A stretch of 64,000 nucleotides of DNA. Origin: an uncultured bacterium. GTDB taxonomy: Bacteria; Bacillota; Clostridia; Oscillospirales; Ruminococcaceae. The DNA lies in contig CAKXHL010000006.1 of assembly GCA_934875375.1 (NCBI GenBank), positions 1 to 64,000 of the forward strand, in the 5' to 3' direction. Below the pieces are notes generated by a model that made no database searches, was not told where the DNA came from, and was given only the letters and a program-made list of their open reading frames with translations. This document shows positions 8,058-16,983 of the stretch, piece by piece (within the stretch, counting starts at the first letter, position 1; every line of letters begins with the position of its first letter). Both the position numbers and the translations under genes were made by a program.

Positions 8058-10205
8058 CTATATATAATAACGACTGATACAAAGTGAAAAAACGGTCGAA
8101 TAAAGCAATACCCCATTCGCAGCTAAAATAGTTGTATGATACACCTTGCGGTCGATTTGATTTTTTATTCTGACACTGCCCAACACATAGAACAGCGGAA
8201 ACAACAAAGGCATCATATACCGCTGCTGACCGCCATTGATGGTGCTGTATCCTACCGGTGTAAATGCTATATAAAGCGAAGTTGCCACCAAACACAGCGT
8301 AACAAACACCGATCCCATAGTTACAAGGCGAACCTTTCCTGTCGAGGTATAACGGTCCAAATCACTTTTGTCTGTGAACACCACTGCACCCAGCAAAAGT
8401 AAAGAAAAACTTCCTGAAACGGTGCCCAGATATGCAAAATCCGTAATACAGGTGAAAGAGAAAACATACTCCCATAAAAAACCTAACAGTACTTTGGTAT
8501 ACGTCAGCGGATGACTCAAAATATAGAAAATCTGATCTGAACCACTGACAGTAGAACCGCCCCGGGTATCAGAAGGAACCGAGCCAAACAGCATTGGGAT
8601 CACAAAGCTCATCAATACCAAAACCGCTGCAACACTGACGATCACTAGATATTTGCGGTACTGCTGCACGGAAGAAAATTTGCTTTTGGGTAAAAGCAGA
8701 AGCAACGCGAACAATGGAAAGTAGATTGCTTTCGGGCCAAGCCCCAAAACCAAAGAACCCATTATAATGAACGTATCCTTTACAGTAAGCGGCTGATCGG
8801 GCTCCTGCAGCTGGGCAAAGAAATAAGACATACCTACCATGACCCAGGCGGTAATCCAGCTGTCACAGCTATAATTCGATGCTAAAAACACACCTGTCGG
8901 AAACAGCGCGATTGTCGCCAGAATCATCTTTCCCGTTTTTAACCGCTTGATGGCCACACGAACCAAAGCCACATAACACAGTAAAATCGACGTCTTGCCA
9001 AGCAGAAAAACCGAAACAAACGGCAACCGCAAAAGCCTTCCTAAAAAAATTACCGCGCCGGGCAGATAATATCCCATCCTTCTATATACGACCAGAGATT
9101 CTATAGACGTATTGGCATTCATATAGGCGAATTGACTATTTTGATACAAATCGTTGAGATATGCGCTGCGCTCCCCCAATACATCAACGGAAAAGGAAAA
9201 TTTCAGAGGATTTTGATATGCATAGTGCTGCATCACTATATCCGCTTGTGTTAGATTGGAAAACACCTGCACCGAACGGATATAGTGAGTTTCGTCATCC
9301 CACGAAATACCAGTGCAAAGCGGTGCCAGAAAACACAGCATCAGTCCGGCAGACAGAGCCAAAACGGTAAAAATCTGCTCTGGCTTCTTTTCGGTTTGGC
9401 TGTGCAGGAAGTAGAAAGCCGATACTGTAAGGAACACTGCGATCCAAAAAAGATACAGCGGCGTTTGGAACGACACCCTCCTGTATGTACTGAAAGCGGC
9501 AACCAACGGATACAACAAAAAGCAAAAGGCCAGAAAAATCGTAAAAAACAGACCTGTTTTTCTTGGATTCTCCCGCAGAAGGCGGTATCCGCTTTCCACC
9601 GTCTTTTTCCACTCCGGAAGTTTTTTCTGAAAAATGGTAGCCAGTATAAAAAAGAAAAGAGTAAAGAATCCCACTCGGAAAACCGACGGCTGTGCTTGAT
9701 AACGGACAGATGTTTTCACAAGAGGCTGCCCGCTGACGGTAATATCTTCTACCGGAAAAACGCCATCTACATCCAACCGTAGAAAGGAGTACTCTCCTGG
9801 CGGCAATTCGAAAGAAACCTGTCTCTGTCCTTCCGGTACCATGAGGGTCATACTGCTCTGATGTGAGACAGCGCCCTGCTCGTCCTGATAAAACAACTGA
9901 TAGTTGACCGTGCCGGTCGTTTCTTCCCTCAAGGTAATGAGGACATTGTTAATTTCACCCTCCAGTCCCTTAAAATAAATCTGTGGGTCATTATCTGAGG
10001 GAACCACCTTTCCGTCAACCATGCTGCAATGAACAAGTTGTACCTCTTCATTCCAGATGGAAACGGCATCGTTTTGTTGGGAGGCCTGGTAAAACATTTC
10101 CGGCGGCGCTGCCAAATAAGCAATCTCAACGGCCAAAGCGGCAATCAGCGAAAGTAAAATCTTCCGCCCGCTATCACGCAGAAGTATCTGTAATCTTTCT
10201 TTCAT
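8058..10205 (-). CDS. DUF2142 multi-pass membrane protein, possible GT-C glycosyltransferase
   Basis: A 715-residue membrane protein. Helix one is at about 14-33. A beta-rich extracytoplasmic segment (about 40-175) follows, then roughly ten more helices to the end. After an early helix pair it has GISWDDETHYIRSV near residue 300. Acidic pairs in that kind of loop are typical of GT-C transferases that use polyprenyl-phosphate sugars, and DUF2142 proteins are usually found in surface glycan clusters. The enzymatic role is inferred. Its neighbours are a methyltransferase-glycosyltransferase fusion and a radical SAM enzyme. A Dpm1-like GT2 in the same operon could supply its donor. Confidence 0.78.
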   Translation of the reverse strand: MKERLQILLRDSGRKILLSLIAALAVEIAYLAAPPEMFYQASQQNDAVSIWNEEVQLVHCSMVDGKVVPSDNDPQIYFKGLEGEINNVLITLREETTGTVNYQLFYQDEQGAVSHQSSMTLMVPEGQRQVSFELPPGEYSFLRLDVDGVFPVEDITVSGQPLVKTSVRYQAQPSVFRVGFFTLFFFILATIFQKKLPEWKKTVESGYRLLRENPRKTGLFFTIFLAFCFLLYPLVAAFSTYRRVSFQTPLYLFWIAVFLTVSAFYFLHSQTEKKPEQIFTVLALSAGLMLCFLAPLCTGISWDDETHYIRSVQVFSNLTQADIVMQHYAYQNPLKFSFSVDVLGERSAYLNDLYQNSQFAYMNANTSIESLVVYRRMGYYLPGAVIFLGRLLRLPFVSVFLLGKTSILLCYVALVRVAIKRLKTGKMILATIALFPTGVFLASNYSCDSWITAWVMVGMSYFFAQLQEPDQPLTVKDTFIIMGSLVLGLGPKAIYFPLFALLLLLPKSKFSSVQQYRKYLVIVSVAAVLVLMSFVIPMLFGSVPSDTRGGSTVSGSDQIFYILSHPLTYTKVLLGFLWEYVFSFTCITDFAYLGTVSGSFSLLLLGAVVFTDKSDLDRYTSTGKVRLVTMGSVFVTLCLVATSLYIAFTPVGYSTINGGQQRYMMPLLFPLFYVLGSVRIKNQIDRKVYHTTILAANGVLLYSTVFSLCISRYYI

Positions 10206-10226
10206 TGCGAAAGCCTTTCCCCCTCT

Positions 10227-12857
10227 CTATCGGATCGTAAAGTTTGCATCATCTAGCGAAAAGTTCGGATTATAATATGGATCTCCCGCTTCGAGTTCTT
10301 TTGCCCACCTCGCCTGAAAGCGCTCCACTTCGCCCACAAACCGCGCTCTCTTTTCGGGCGTATCGTCCGCCTTTCTGCTCTTGGATTCATAATGATAGAG
10401 CTCCGCATAAGGGGTAAATACAATGAGATAGCCCTTCTGGCGGATCCGCATACACAAATCCACATCATTAAACGCAACTTCAAAGGACTCATCCAGCCCG
10501 CCAGTTTCCTCCCACACCTTGCGGGGCAGCATCATACAAGCCGCCGTAACTGCCGTTAGGTCCTGCGCATAAATGAGCCTTCCCATATAACCGGGATCCT
10601 CTTTTTGACGGTTGCAGTGCAGATGCGCCGCCACGCCGCCGACACCGAGTACTACGCCGCCGTGCTGAACGGTATTATCCGAATAATATAATTTCGCGCC
10701 TACTGCTCCTACATCGCCACGCTGCGCATACATCAGCATTTCCTGGAGCCAGTCTGCAGAAATAACCTCCGTATCATTGTTTAACAGGAGGATATATTCG
10801 CCCTTGGCAAACGTATACCCAAAATTGTTGATTGCAGAATAGTTAAATTTTCCGTTCCAACAGACTACCCGAATATTCCGCCGTTTCTCCAAAAGCTGAT
10901 AATACTGAAAAGTTTTTTCTTCTTCGCTGTTGTTTTCAATGACAATAATTTCATAATTGGGATAAGAGGTTTTTTCCTGAATCGATACGATACATTTGCG
11001 CAAATCCGACACATGATCCTTATTGGGAATGAGAATCGAAATCAGCGGCTCCCCTTTAATTTCATATTTTAGACGGTACATGGACGGGACCACAGAATCC
11101 AGCGCCTCACCATCAAGCCCTACCCGTTTTAAATGATCCCCGATCGCCTTCTTGGCCGCTTGGATTACATACGGCTTCGCGCCGACAGAAGATGCGACCG
11201 ATTGTGCGTGAGAACGCCAAAAATATAAAGGCTTGGGAATATGTACGATTTTCTGTGCCTGTTCTGTCAAACGAAGCACCATATCAAAATCCTGACTGCC
11301 GTCACATTCGCTGCGAAACAGACCTACTTTTTCCAGCAAGGACTTTTGAAACACGGTAAAATGGCAAATGTAATTATTCGCCCGCAAATTGTCAATAGCA
11401 AAATCTGGCTTAAAATGGGCAACCGTGATATTTTTTGTCGTACCCTGAAAAGTCAGCTCATCCGTGTAAATAAAATCTGCTCCCTGTTCACAGATCGCTT
11501 TCATATTTTCATAAAGCACCGACGGATGCAGCAGATCATCGTGGTCAAACAAAGCGATATAGTCCCCGGAAGCCATCTCGATGCAGGCATTGGTATTTCC
11601 GGAAATTCCCAGATTTCTTTCCAGCTTTCGATATTGAATGCGGCCGTCCTGCTGCTGGAACCCTGCAACAATCTGCCCCACCTGCAGGTGTTCGTCATCA
11701 CTACCGTCAGCCAGGCATAACTCCCAATTGGAATAGGTCTGAGCCTGTACCGACGCAATCATCTCTTTCAAAAAATCTTCCGGTGTATTGTAAAGCGGAA
11801 CCAAGATACTGAATTTGATCTGTCGGGGGAACGGATACTGCCGCTGCATTGCCAGTTCTTTTTCGTCGTATTTACTCCAGTCCCGATTTTTTTTGTCTTG
11901 GCGGATCCTTCTTTTCACCCGTTTCCAGGTATAAATCGGGCCGTCCCGCAAAATTCCTTTGATTCCCTTGCAAAACAGATAGGTCGCTCGATTGGACTTC
12001 AAAATCCTTTTAGCCAGATCCAAACTGGCGCGCAATGGTTTGGTCATTTTCCAAGCGGAAGATGTGACTGTTGCCTGATATGCCTGAAAAAGTGCGTCGT
12101 ATTCTTTGGCCTTGTCAAAATAAAGCGCCCGATACTCTCTTAGATCCTCGTCCAAAATTTCATTTTTTTCCTGCAGTTCGTCCAATTCTCCCTGCAGTTC
12201 ATCCAAATCCAGCGAAAGGTTCAAAAATTGCTCCGCGTCTTTTTGCAGCTTTCTCTCGTAAAGTTCCACCGAGGCCGACATGCTCTTTCGTTGAAAAAAC
12301 AGCGCATAATTTGTCAAAAAAACCGGTTTTTCTTCTCCAACAAAAAAGAGTCCTTGTTCTGCAAACAAGCCGCACCAATAAGGAGGCTCATGCAGATTGA
12401 TATGGGTAGGATCCTCTGTGTCATCCGGTACAGAGGAAAATAAAACCCGATCTGTCACTGCACATAAATTGGCAACAGCTTTTTTGGCGTCTTCTTCTGG
12501 CATATGCTCCAGCACCTCCATAGACACCACCAAGTCGTACCGTTTGGGCAGCGAATCCGGCAGCGCAGAGGACAGGGAACCAACTGCACAATAAGGGCGA
12601 ATATCTTCCCGCACCTGCGAAATGGCATACTCCGACAAATCTACTCCGTAGGCCTCGACGCCCAAATCTCGCAGAGCCGCAACCAGCATCCCCATTGCAC
12701 AACCAGCATCTAAAACCGTTTGCGGATGATATTTTTCTTTGATCTGGCTTGCAAGACGTTTTGTAAACACTTTCAGCTCTTCCGAGTCCTGGTAAGATAT
12801 TTCGCCACTTCCCGTTCGATAATGCCGATAGTATCCCTCGTTGCAAAGATTCTGCAT
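10227..12857 (-). CDS. Methyltransferase-GT2-GT2 fusion protein
   Basis: An 876-residue multidomain enzyme. Residues about 25-190 form a class I SAM methyltransferase (motif I VLDAGCAMGMLVAAL, then VEAYGVDLSEYAI, VVSMEVLEHMPEEDA). Residues about 200-260 are a Glu/Leu-rich coiled coil. A first GT-A domain starts at about 345 (FSILVPLYNTPEDF) with the metal motif LFDHDDLLHP near 437. A second starts near 600 (ISILIPNKDHVSDL) with LLLNNDTEVIS, and ends with the acceptor-loop FNDVDLCMRIRQKGY. Such proteins extend rhamnan-like chains and cap or modify them; the exact linkage is unknown. The ATG at 12857 follows AGGGGGG and fits the domain start. It follows the exporter ATPase gene closely (11 bp), suggesting export of the polymer it builds. 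Confidence 0.9.
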   Translation of the reverse strand: MQNLCNEGYYRHYRTGSGEISYQDSEELKVFTKRLASQIKEKYHPQTVLDAGCAMGMLVAALRDLGVEAYGVDLSEYAISQVREDIRPYCAVGSLSSALPDSLPKRYDLVVSMEVLEHMPEEDAKKAVANLCAVTDRVLFSSVPDDTEDPTHINLHEPPYWCGLFAEQGLFFVGEEKPVFLTNYALFFQRKSMSASVELYERKLQKDAEQFLNLSLDLDELQGELDELQEKNEILDEDLREYRALYFDKAKEYDALFQAYQATVTSSAWKMTKPLRASLDLAKRILKSNRATYLFCKGIKGILRDGPIYTWKRVKRRIRQDKKNRDWSKYDEKELAMQRQYPFPRQIKFSILVPLYNTPEDFLKEMIASVQAQTYSNWELCLADGSDDEHLQVGQIVAGFQQQDGRIQYRKLERNLGISGNTNACIEMASGDYIALFDHDDLLHPSVLYENMKAICEQGADFIYTDELTFQGTTKNITVAHFKPDFAIDNLRANNYICHFTVFQKSLLEKVGLFRSECDGSQDFDMVLRLTEQAQKIVHIPKPLYFWRSHAQSVASSVGAKPYVIQAAKKAIGDHLKRVGLDGEALDSVVPSMYRLKYEIKGEPLISILIPNKDHVSDLRKCIVSIQEKTSYPNYEIIVIENNSEEEKTFQYYQLLEKRRNIRVVCWNGKFNYSAINNFGYTFAKGEYILLLNNDTEVISADWLQEMLMYAQRGDVGAVGAKLYYSDNTVQHGGVVLGVGGVAAHLHCNRQKEDPGYMGRLIYAQDLTAVTAACMMLPRKVWEETGGLDESFEVAFNDVDLCMRIRQKGYLIVFTPYAELYHYESKSRKADDTPEKRARFVGEVERFQARWAKELEAGDPYYNPNFSLDDANFTIR

Positions 12858-12868
12858 GTTTTGCCCCC

Positions 12869-13585
12869 CTAAATTTGATAAGCGTCGCAAACTTCTTTTG
12901 TCTCACCGAGCATCTTGATCTGTCCGTGATCCAGCCACAGTACCCGGTCGCACATCTCCCGAATCTGGTCCAGGCTGTGAGATACGAACAGCACCGTGGT
13001 GCCGCCGCCCATCAATTCCAACATCCGCTGGCGGCTTTTTCTCTGGAACGCCTCGTCCCCCACCGCCAGAATTTCGTCCACGATCAAAATTTCCGGATTT
13101 ACGACTGTGGCAATGGAAAAAGCCAAGCGCATCATCATACCGGAAGAATAGTTGCGGATTGGCATTTCGATAAATTCGCCCAATTCGGAAAAAGAGACGA
13201 TCTCATCATATTTTTCATCCAGAAAATGGCTGGAATACCCCAAAATTGACCCATTGAGATAGATATTTTCCCTGCCGGTCAGATCAAAGTCAAAGCCGCT
13301 CCCCAATTCCAGCATCGGCACAATATTCCCGCGAACTGACACAGATCCCTCGGTCGGCTTTAAAATGCCGGAAATCACCTTTAAAATCGTGCTTTTGCCC
13401 GCTCCATTTCGGCCAATAATTCCCAGCACCTCGCCAGGACGCACCGTAAAACTGACGTTTTTCAGCGCCCAAAATTCTTTGTATTTGAGTTTTCCTTTTG
13501 CCAGCGTCACCAAGTATTCTTTGATGCTCTGGATCCTGTCCTGTGACAAGCGAAAGGACATGGACACATTTTTTACCTCTATCAT
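12869..13585 (-). CDS. wzt: Polysaccharide ABC exporter, ATP-binding subunit (Wzt/TagH type)
   Basis: A 238-residue ATPase that powers export of a lipid-linked polymer with the adjacent permease. Visible motifs are Walker A GRNGAGKST, signature YSSGMMMRLAF, Walker B ILIVDEILAVGD and the switch VSHS. The N-terminal region contains the KEYLVTLAKGKLKYKEFWAL insertion typical of Wzt/TagH enzymes before the Walker A motif. It has no C-terminal carbohydrate-binding domain, so it does not read the chain end in the way long Wzt proteins do. The ATG at 13585 is preceded by GAGGGG; an earlier in-frame ATG would add nine residues inside the permease gene. The start overlaps none of the conserved part. 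Confidence 0.9.
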   Translation of the reverse strand: MIEVKNVSMSFRLSQDRIQSIKEYLVTLAKGKLKYKEFWALKNVSFTVRPGEVLGIIGRNGAGKSTILKVISGILKPTEGSVSVRGNIVPMLELGSGFDFDLTGRENIYLNGSILGYSSHFLDEKYDEIVSFSELGEFIEMPIRNYSSGMMMRLAFSIATVVNPEILIVDEILAVGDEAFQRKSRQRMLELMGGGTTVLFVSHSLDQIREMCDRVLWLDHGQIKMLGETKEVCDAYQI

Positions 13586-13595
13586 TCTTTTCCCC

Positions 13596-15059
13596 TCATA
13601 GATACAGCACAAATTTATCCTGCGCTTTTCGGAAGATCAGCCCGCCGATTATCAAACTGCCTACGGCAAGCACAAAACAGATGAGATACGCCTTCGGTTC
13701 CGGCGACACGCCGTCCATAATGACCGTACGGGCAAAGCGGATAAAATGATACAACGGGTTGAGTTTATAAATTGTCAAAAACCTGGCGGGAATAATGCTT
13801 TCGGGATAAAAAATCGGGGTAGCATACATCCAGATCATGCTCAATACATTCCACAGAAACTGTGTATCCCGAAAAAACACCATCGCCGCTGATAAAACAA
13901 GCACCATCCCGGTACAAAAGCAGATCAAACATGCCAACGCAAAAGGAAGAAGCAGGATGGCAGGGGTCAGGGCTGTTTTGGTTAAAAAAATCATCATCAG
14001 CAGCGGCACCAAGGAAAACAGCATATTGATGCCGGAGGAAAGCACCCGGGTAACCGGATAGATATATTTCGGCACATAGACTTTGGTAATCAAAGAGGCA
14101 TTTCCCAAAATAGAGGTAATCCCCATACTGCAAGCTTCGCTGAAAAAGTTAAACAGCACAATACCGGTCAGCAGATAGACCGGAAAGTTCGGAATATCGC
14201 TTTTAAAAATGGTGGAAAACACCACATACTGCACCAGCATGGTCAAAAGCGGATTGAGAAAGCTCCAAACGATTCCCAGCACGCTGCGCTTATATTTGGT
14301 TTTAAAATCCCGGCTGACCAGCTGCTGGATCAAAAAACGGTACCGGCTGAAAGCATGAATCAGTTTCAAGCCCAGACAGGTTCGCCCTTTTTTCTCCATA
14401 CGGCACAGTCGCCAACCATAAAGGGCCAGCAAGAATCCCGCTCCTGCCGCAAAGCACCAGTAATATTGTCCAAACCAAAGATCTGTTTCCCCAACCGTGC
14501 GCAGGCATAGCGTTCCTTCCTTTTGCCGTCCGTTTTGGATAAGAGGCGTCCATCCCTCGCTGGCAACCTCTACCCGGCCGGCAGAAACTGAATCGCCATA
14601 ATATACTGTTACCGCATTGCCCAATACACCGTCTGGTGAGGACACTTCCAACAAAAGATTTTTGCCGGCGGCGTTTTCCAACGGCTCGGTCAACTGCATG
14701 ACCTGCCAAGCGTTATCCTGCATATGGGATACATCAACCGCAAAATCCTCTATGAGAATCTTTTCATCCGAATCGGTCTGCTCGTATAAGGCCATATGCA
14801 GTGTGCCACTGTTCTGGCGCCCAAAGGTGCCGCACAGCACCGAAAAGCCGGTCATCCGGTCGCTTTGTACGGTGAATTGCTGCCCCAGGCGTGTACCTGC
14901 CAGAATTTCCCCCGTCGATGCAGACGGTGAAACAGAATCTGTGCTGTCTGTACGGGTCCGAAGCTGATCTTTTGCGATTGCATAAAACAGCGCGGCCAAA
15001 GCGGCATAAATGGCTAGCGCCAACACGCATCCTCTTCGCAAATTCCACTTTTTATCCAT
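13596..15059 (-). CDS. wzm: Polysaccharide ABC exporter permease with N-terminal ectodomain (Wzm/TagG type)
   Basis: 487 residues, about 220 longer than a usual Wzm/TagG permease. Residues about 9-27 are a membrane helix and about 30-190 a Ser/Thr- and Gly-rich, beta-strand-predicted extracytoplasmic domain (LGQQFTVQSDRMTGFSVLCG, NLLLEVSSPDGVLG). About 198-216 is a second helix. Then comes a complete ABC-2 permease from about 235 (RYRFLIQQLVSRDFKTKYK, SVLGIVWSFLNPLLTMLVQY) to the end, with the conserved LNPLYHFIRFAR segment. The ectodomain is joined in frame with no stop and no gap. It may contact the emerging chain, compensating for the short ATPase, but this is inference. The start at 15059 is a clear ATG. 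Confidence 0.88.
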   Translation of the reverse strand: MDKKWNLRRGCVLALAIYAALAALFYAIAKDQLRTRTDSTDSVSPSASTGEILAGTRLGQQFTVQSDRMTGFSVLCGTFGRQNSGTLHMALYEQTDSDEKILIEDFAVDVSHMQDNAWQVMQLTEPLENAAGKNLLLEVSSPDGVLGNAVTVYYGDSVSAGRVEVASEGWTPLIQNGRQKEGTLCLRTVGETDLWFGQYYWCFAAGAGFLLALYGWRLCRMEKKGRTCLGLKLIHAFSRYRFLIQQLVSRDFKTKYKRSVLGIVWSFLNPLLTMLVQYVVFSTIFKSDIPNFPVYLLTGIVLFNFFSEACSMGITSILGNASLITKVYVPKYIYPVTRVLSSGINMLFSLVPLLMMIFLTKTALTPAILLLPFALACLICFCTGMVLVLSAAMVFFRDTQFLWNVLSMIWMYATPIFYPESIIPARFLTIYKLNPLYHFIRFARTVIMDGVSPEPKAYLICFVLAVGSLIIGGLIFRKAQDKFVLYL

Positions 15060-15074
15060 TTCCTCACCCGTTTT

Positions 15075-15920
15075 CTAGTCCTGGATTTCTTTGAGATACC
15101 GGGTCAACGCATCCCGCCAAGAAGGGAGCCGGGAAAAACCTGCTTCATCCAGACTTTTTTTACTCATGCGGGAATTACAAGGCCGCGCTGCTTTGGCCGG
15201 ATATTCGCTGGAAGGAATCGGATGCATTTTAGCCCGGCACCCGCCCTGCCGGAAAATCTCCGCAGCAAAATCTGCCCAAGAACAGATTCCTTCGTTGGTG
15301 GCGTGATAAATACCGTACTTTTCCGTCATAACCATATCGCACAAAAGAGGGGCCAAATCCGCTGTATAAGTGGGAGAACCAATCTGGTCACAGACCACAT
15401 TGACCTGATCCCGCTCTTTCCCCAGCCGCAGCATGGTTTTCACAAAATTATTCCCATTTTTGCCAAACACCCAGGAAATACGGACAATAAAATACCGTTG
15501 CAACAGCTGCCGCACCGCCAGTTCGCCGCCCAGTTTGGTTTTTCCATATACGCTCAACGGACCAGTCGGATCATCCGTTTCATAAAACTGCTCGCCGGTA
15601 CCGGGGAACACATAGTCGGTGCTGATGTAAACCATTTTGGCACCGATTTTCTCACAGGCAGCGGCAATATTACGCGCTCCATCCACATTCACCCGCTCGC
15701 ACAGCGCCGGATCATCCTCCGCGCGGTCTACCGCCGTATAAGCGGAACAGTGAATCACCGCATCCGGGGCATAACGCTCGATAAAGGCAGTTGTTGCCGC
15801 TGCATCGGTAATATCAAACTCTTCGATATCCGCGCCCAGACATTCTATTTTACGCTGGCCCAGCACCTTCATCACATCGTAACCCAGCTGCCCTTTTACA
15901 CCGGTTACCAGAATCTTCAT
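15075..15920 (-). CDS. rfbD: dTDP-4-dehydrorhamnose reductase
   Basis: It makes dTDP-L-rhamnose from dTDP-4-dehydro-L-rhamnose using NAD(P)H, the last step of the pathway. The 281-residue short-chain reductase opens with MKILVTGVKGQLGYDVM (Rossmann motif), has VIHCSAYTAVDRAEDDP near residues 57-71, the catalytic STDYVFPG near 100 and YGKTKLGGE near 129 with the catalytic Tyr-x3-Lys. The start is ATG 15920. A hairpin overlaps the end of rmlB just upstream, but no T run follows it, so transcription probably continues. It is the fourth rml gene and leads straight into the ABC exporter genes. Confidence 0.95.
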   Translation of the reverse strand: MKILVTGVKGQLGYDVMKVLGQRKIECLGADIEEFDITDAAATTAFIERYAPDAVIHCSAYTAVDRAEDDPALCERVNVDGARNIAAACEKIGAKMVYISTDYVFPGTGEQFYETDDPTGPLSVYGKTKLGGELAVRQLLQRYFIVRISWVFGKNGNNFVKTMLRLGKERDQVNVVCDQIGSPTYTADLAPLLCDMVMTEKYGIYHATNEGICSWADFAAEIFRQGGCRAKMHPIPSSEYPAKAARPCNSRMSKKSLDEAGFSRLPSWRDALTRYLKEIQD

Positions 15921-15961
15921 TCCAATTTCTCCTTTTAAACAGTAGGAGGAAACCGGTATTC

Positions 15962-16981
15962 CTACCGGTTTCCATACATTCTCTCATAATAATTTTGATA
16001 GTCCCCGCTGATAATATGCTCCCACCAAGACTTATTTTCTAAATACCAGCGGATGGTCTTCTGAATTCCCTCGTCAAAGGGAGTGGTCGGCAACCATCCC
16101 AGTTCTTCGTGGATTTTAGTCGGGTCGATGGCGTAGCGCATATCGTGGCCCGGACGGTCGGTGACAAAATGGATCAGACTCTCCGGCTTATCCAGTGCTT
16201 TCAGGATGGTTTTCACCACCTGCAGGTTGGTTCGCTCATTATGTCCGCCGATGTTGTAAACCTCGCCCACCCGGCCTTTGCGCACAATCAGGTCAATGGC
16301 AGCGCAGTGATCGGTCACATACAACCAGTCCCGGACATTTTCACCAGTGCCGTATACTGGAAGCGGCTTATCATTCAGCGCATTGGCAATCATCAAAGGG
16401 ATCAGCTTTTCCGGGAAGTGGTAGGGCCCGTAGTTGTTGGAACAGCGGGAAATACTCACTGGCAGTCCAAAGGTGCGGTGATAAGCCTGTACCAACAGAT
16501 CCGCCGAGGCTTTCGAAGCCGAATAAGGGCTGGAGGTGTGAATCGGCGTTTGTTCGGTAAAGAACAGATCGGTGCGGTCCAGTGGCAAATCGCCGTACAC
16601 TTCATCGGTAGATACCTGATGATAGCGCTGAATCCCGTATTTGCGGCAAGCGTCCATCAACACGCCGGTTCCCAGAATATTGGTCTGCAAAAAGATCCCC
16701 GGATCCACCACCGAGCGGTCCACATGGCTTTCCGCCGCAAAGTTGACCACCACATCCGGGTGTTCTTTCTCAAACAGCGCGTAAACCGCGCCACGATCGG
16801 CGATATCCCCTTTTACAAAGGTGAAACGGGGATTTTCCATCACCGATTCCAAGGTTTCCAGATTGCCCGCATAGGTCAGCTTGTCCAAACAGACGATCTG
16901 ATCCTGCGGGTACTTATCCAGCATATAAAAAACAAAGTTACTGCCAATAAAGCCGGCACCGCCGGTGACTAACCATTTCAT
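15962..16981 (-). CDS. rfbB: dTDP-glucose 4,6-dehydratase
   Basis: It converts dTDP-glucose to dTDP-4-keto-6-deoxyglucose, keeping a bound NAD. The 339-residue length is normal. It starts MKWLVTGGAGFIGSNFVFYM with the NAD-binding GxxGxxG, has VVNFAAESHVDRSV near residue 78, the catalytic STDEVYGDL near 125-133 and YSASKASADLL near 153. The C-terminal half contains GTGENVRDWLYVTDHC for nucleotide-sugar binding. Its stop lies 41 bp before rmlD and it begins 2 bp after rmlC, supporting co-transcription. Confidence 0.96.
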   Translation of the reverse strand: MKWLVTGGAGFIGSNFVFYMLDKYPQDQIVCLDKLTYAGNLETLESVMENPRFTFVKGDIADRGAVYALFEKEHPDVVVNFAAESHVDRSVVDPGIFLQTNILGTGVLMDACRKYGIQRYHQVSTDEVYGDLPLDRTDLFFTEQTPIHTSSPYSASKASADLLVQAYHRTFGLPVSISRCSNNYGPYHFPEKLIPLMIANALNDKPLPVYGTGENVRDWLYVTDHCAAIDLIVRKGRVGEVYNIGGHNERTNLQVVKTILKALDKPESLIHFVTDRPGHDMRYAIDPTKIHEELGWLPTTPFDEGIQKTIRWYLENKSWWEHIISGDYQNYYERMYGNR

Positions 16982-16983
16982 GC

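Noticed and set aside
15948..15973. Hairpin at the end of rmlB as a terminator
   Set aside because: No T run follows on the minus strand, and rmlD is clearly part of the same pathway; at most it is a processing site.
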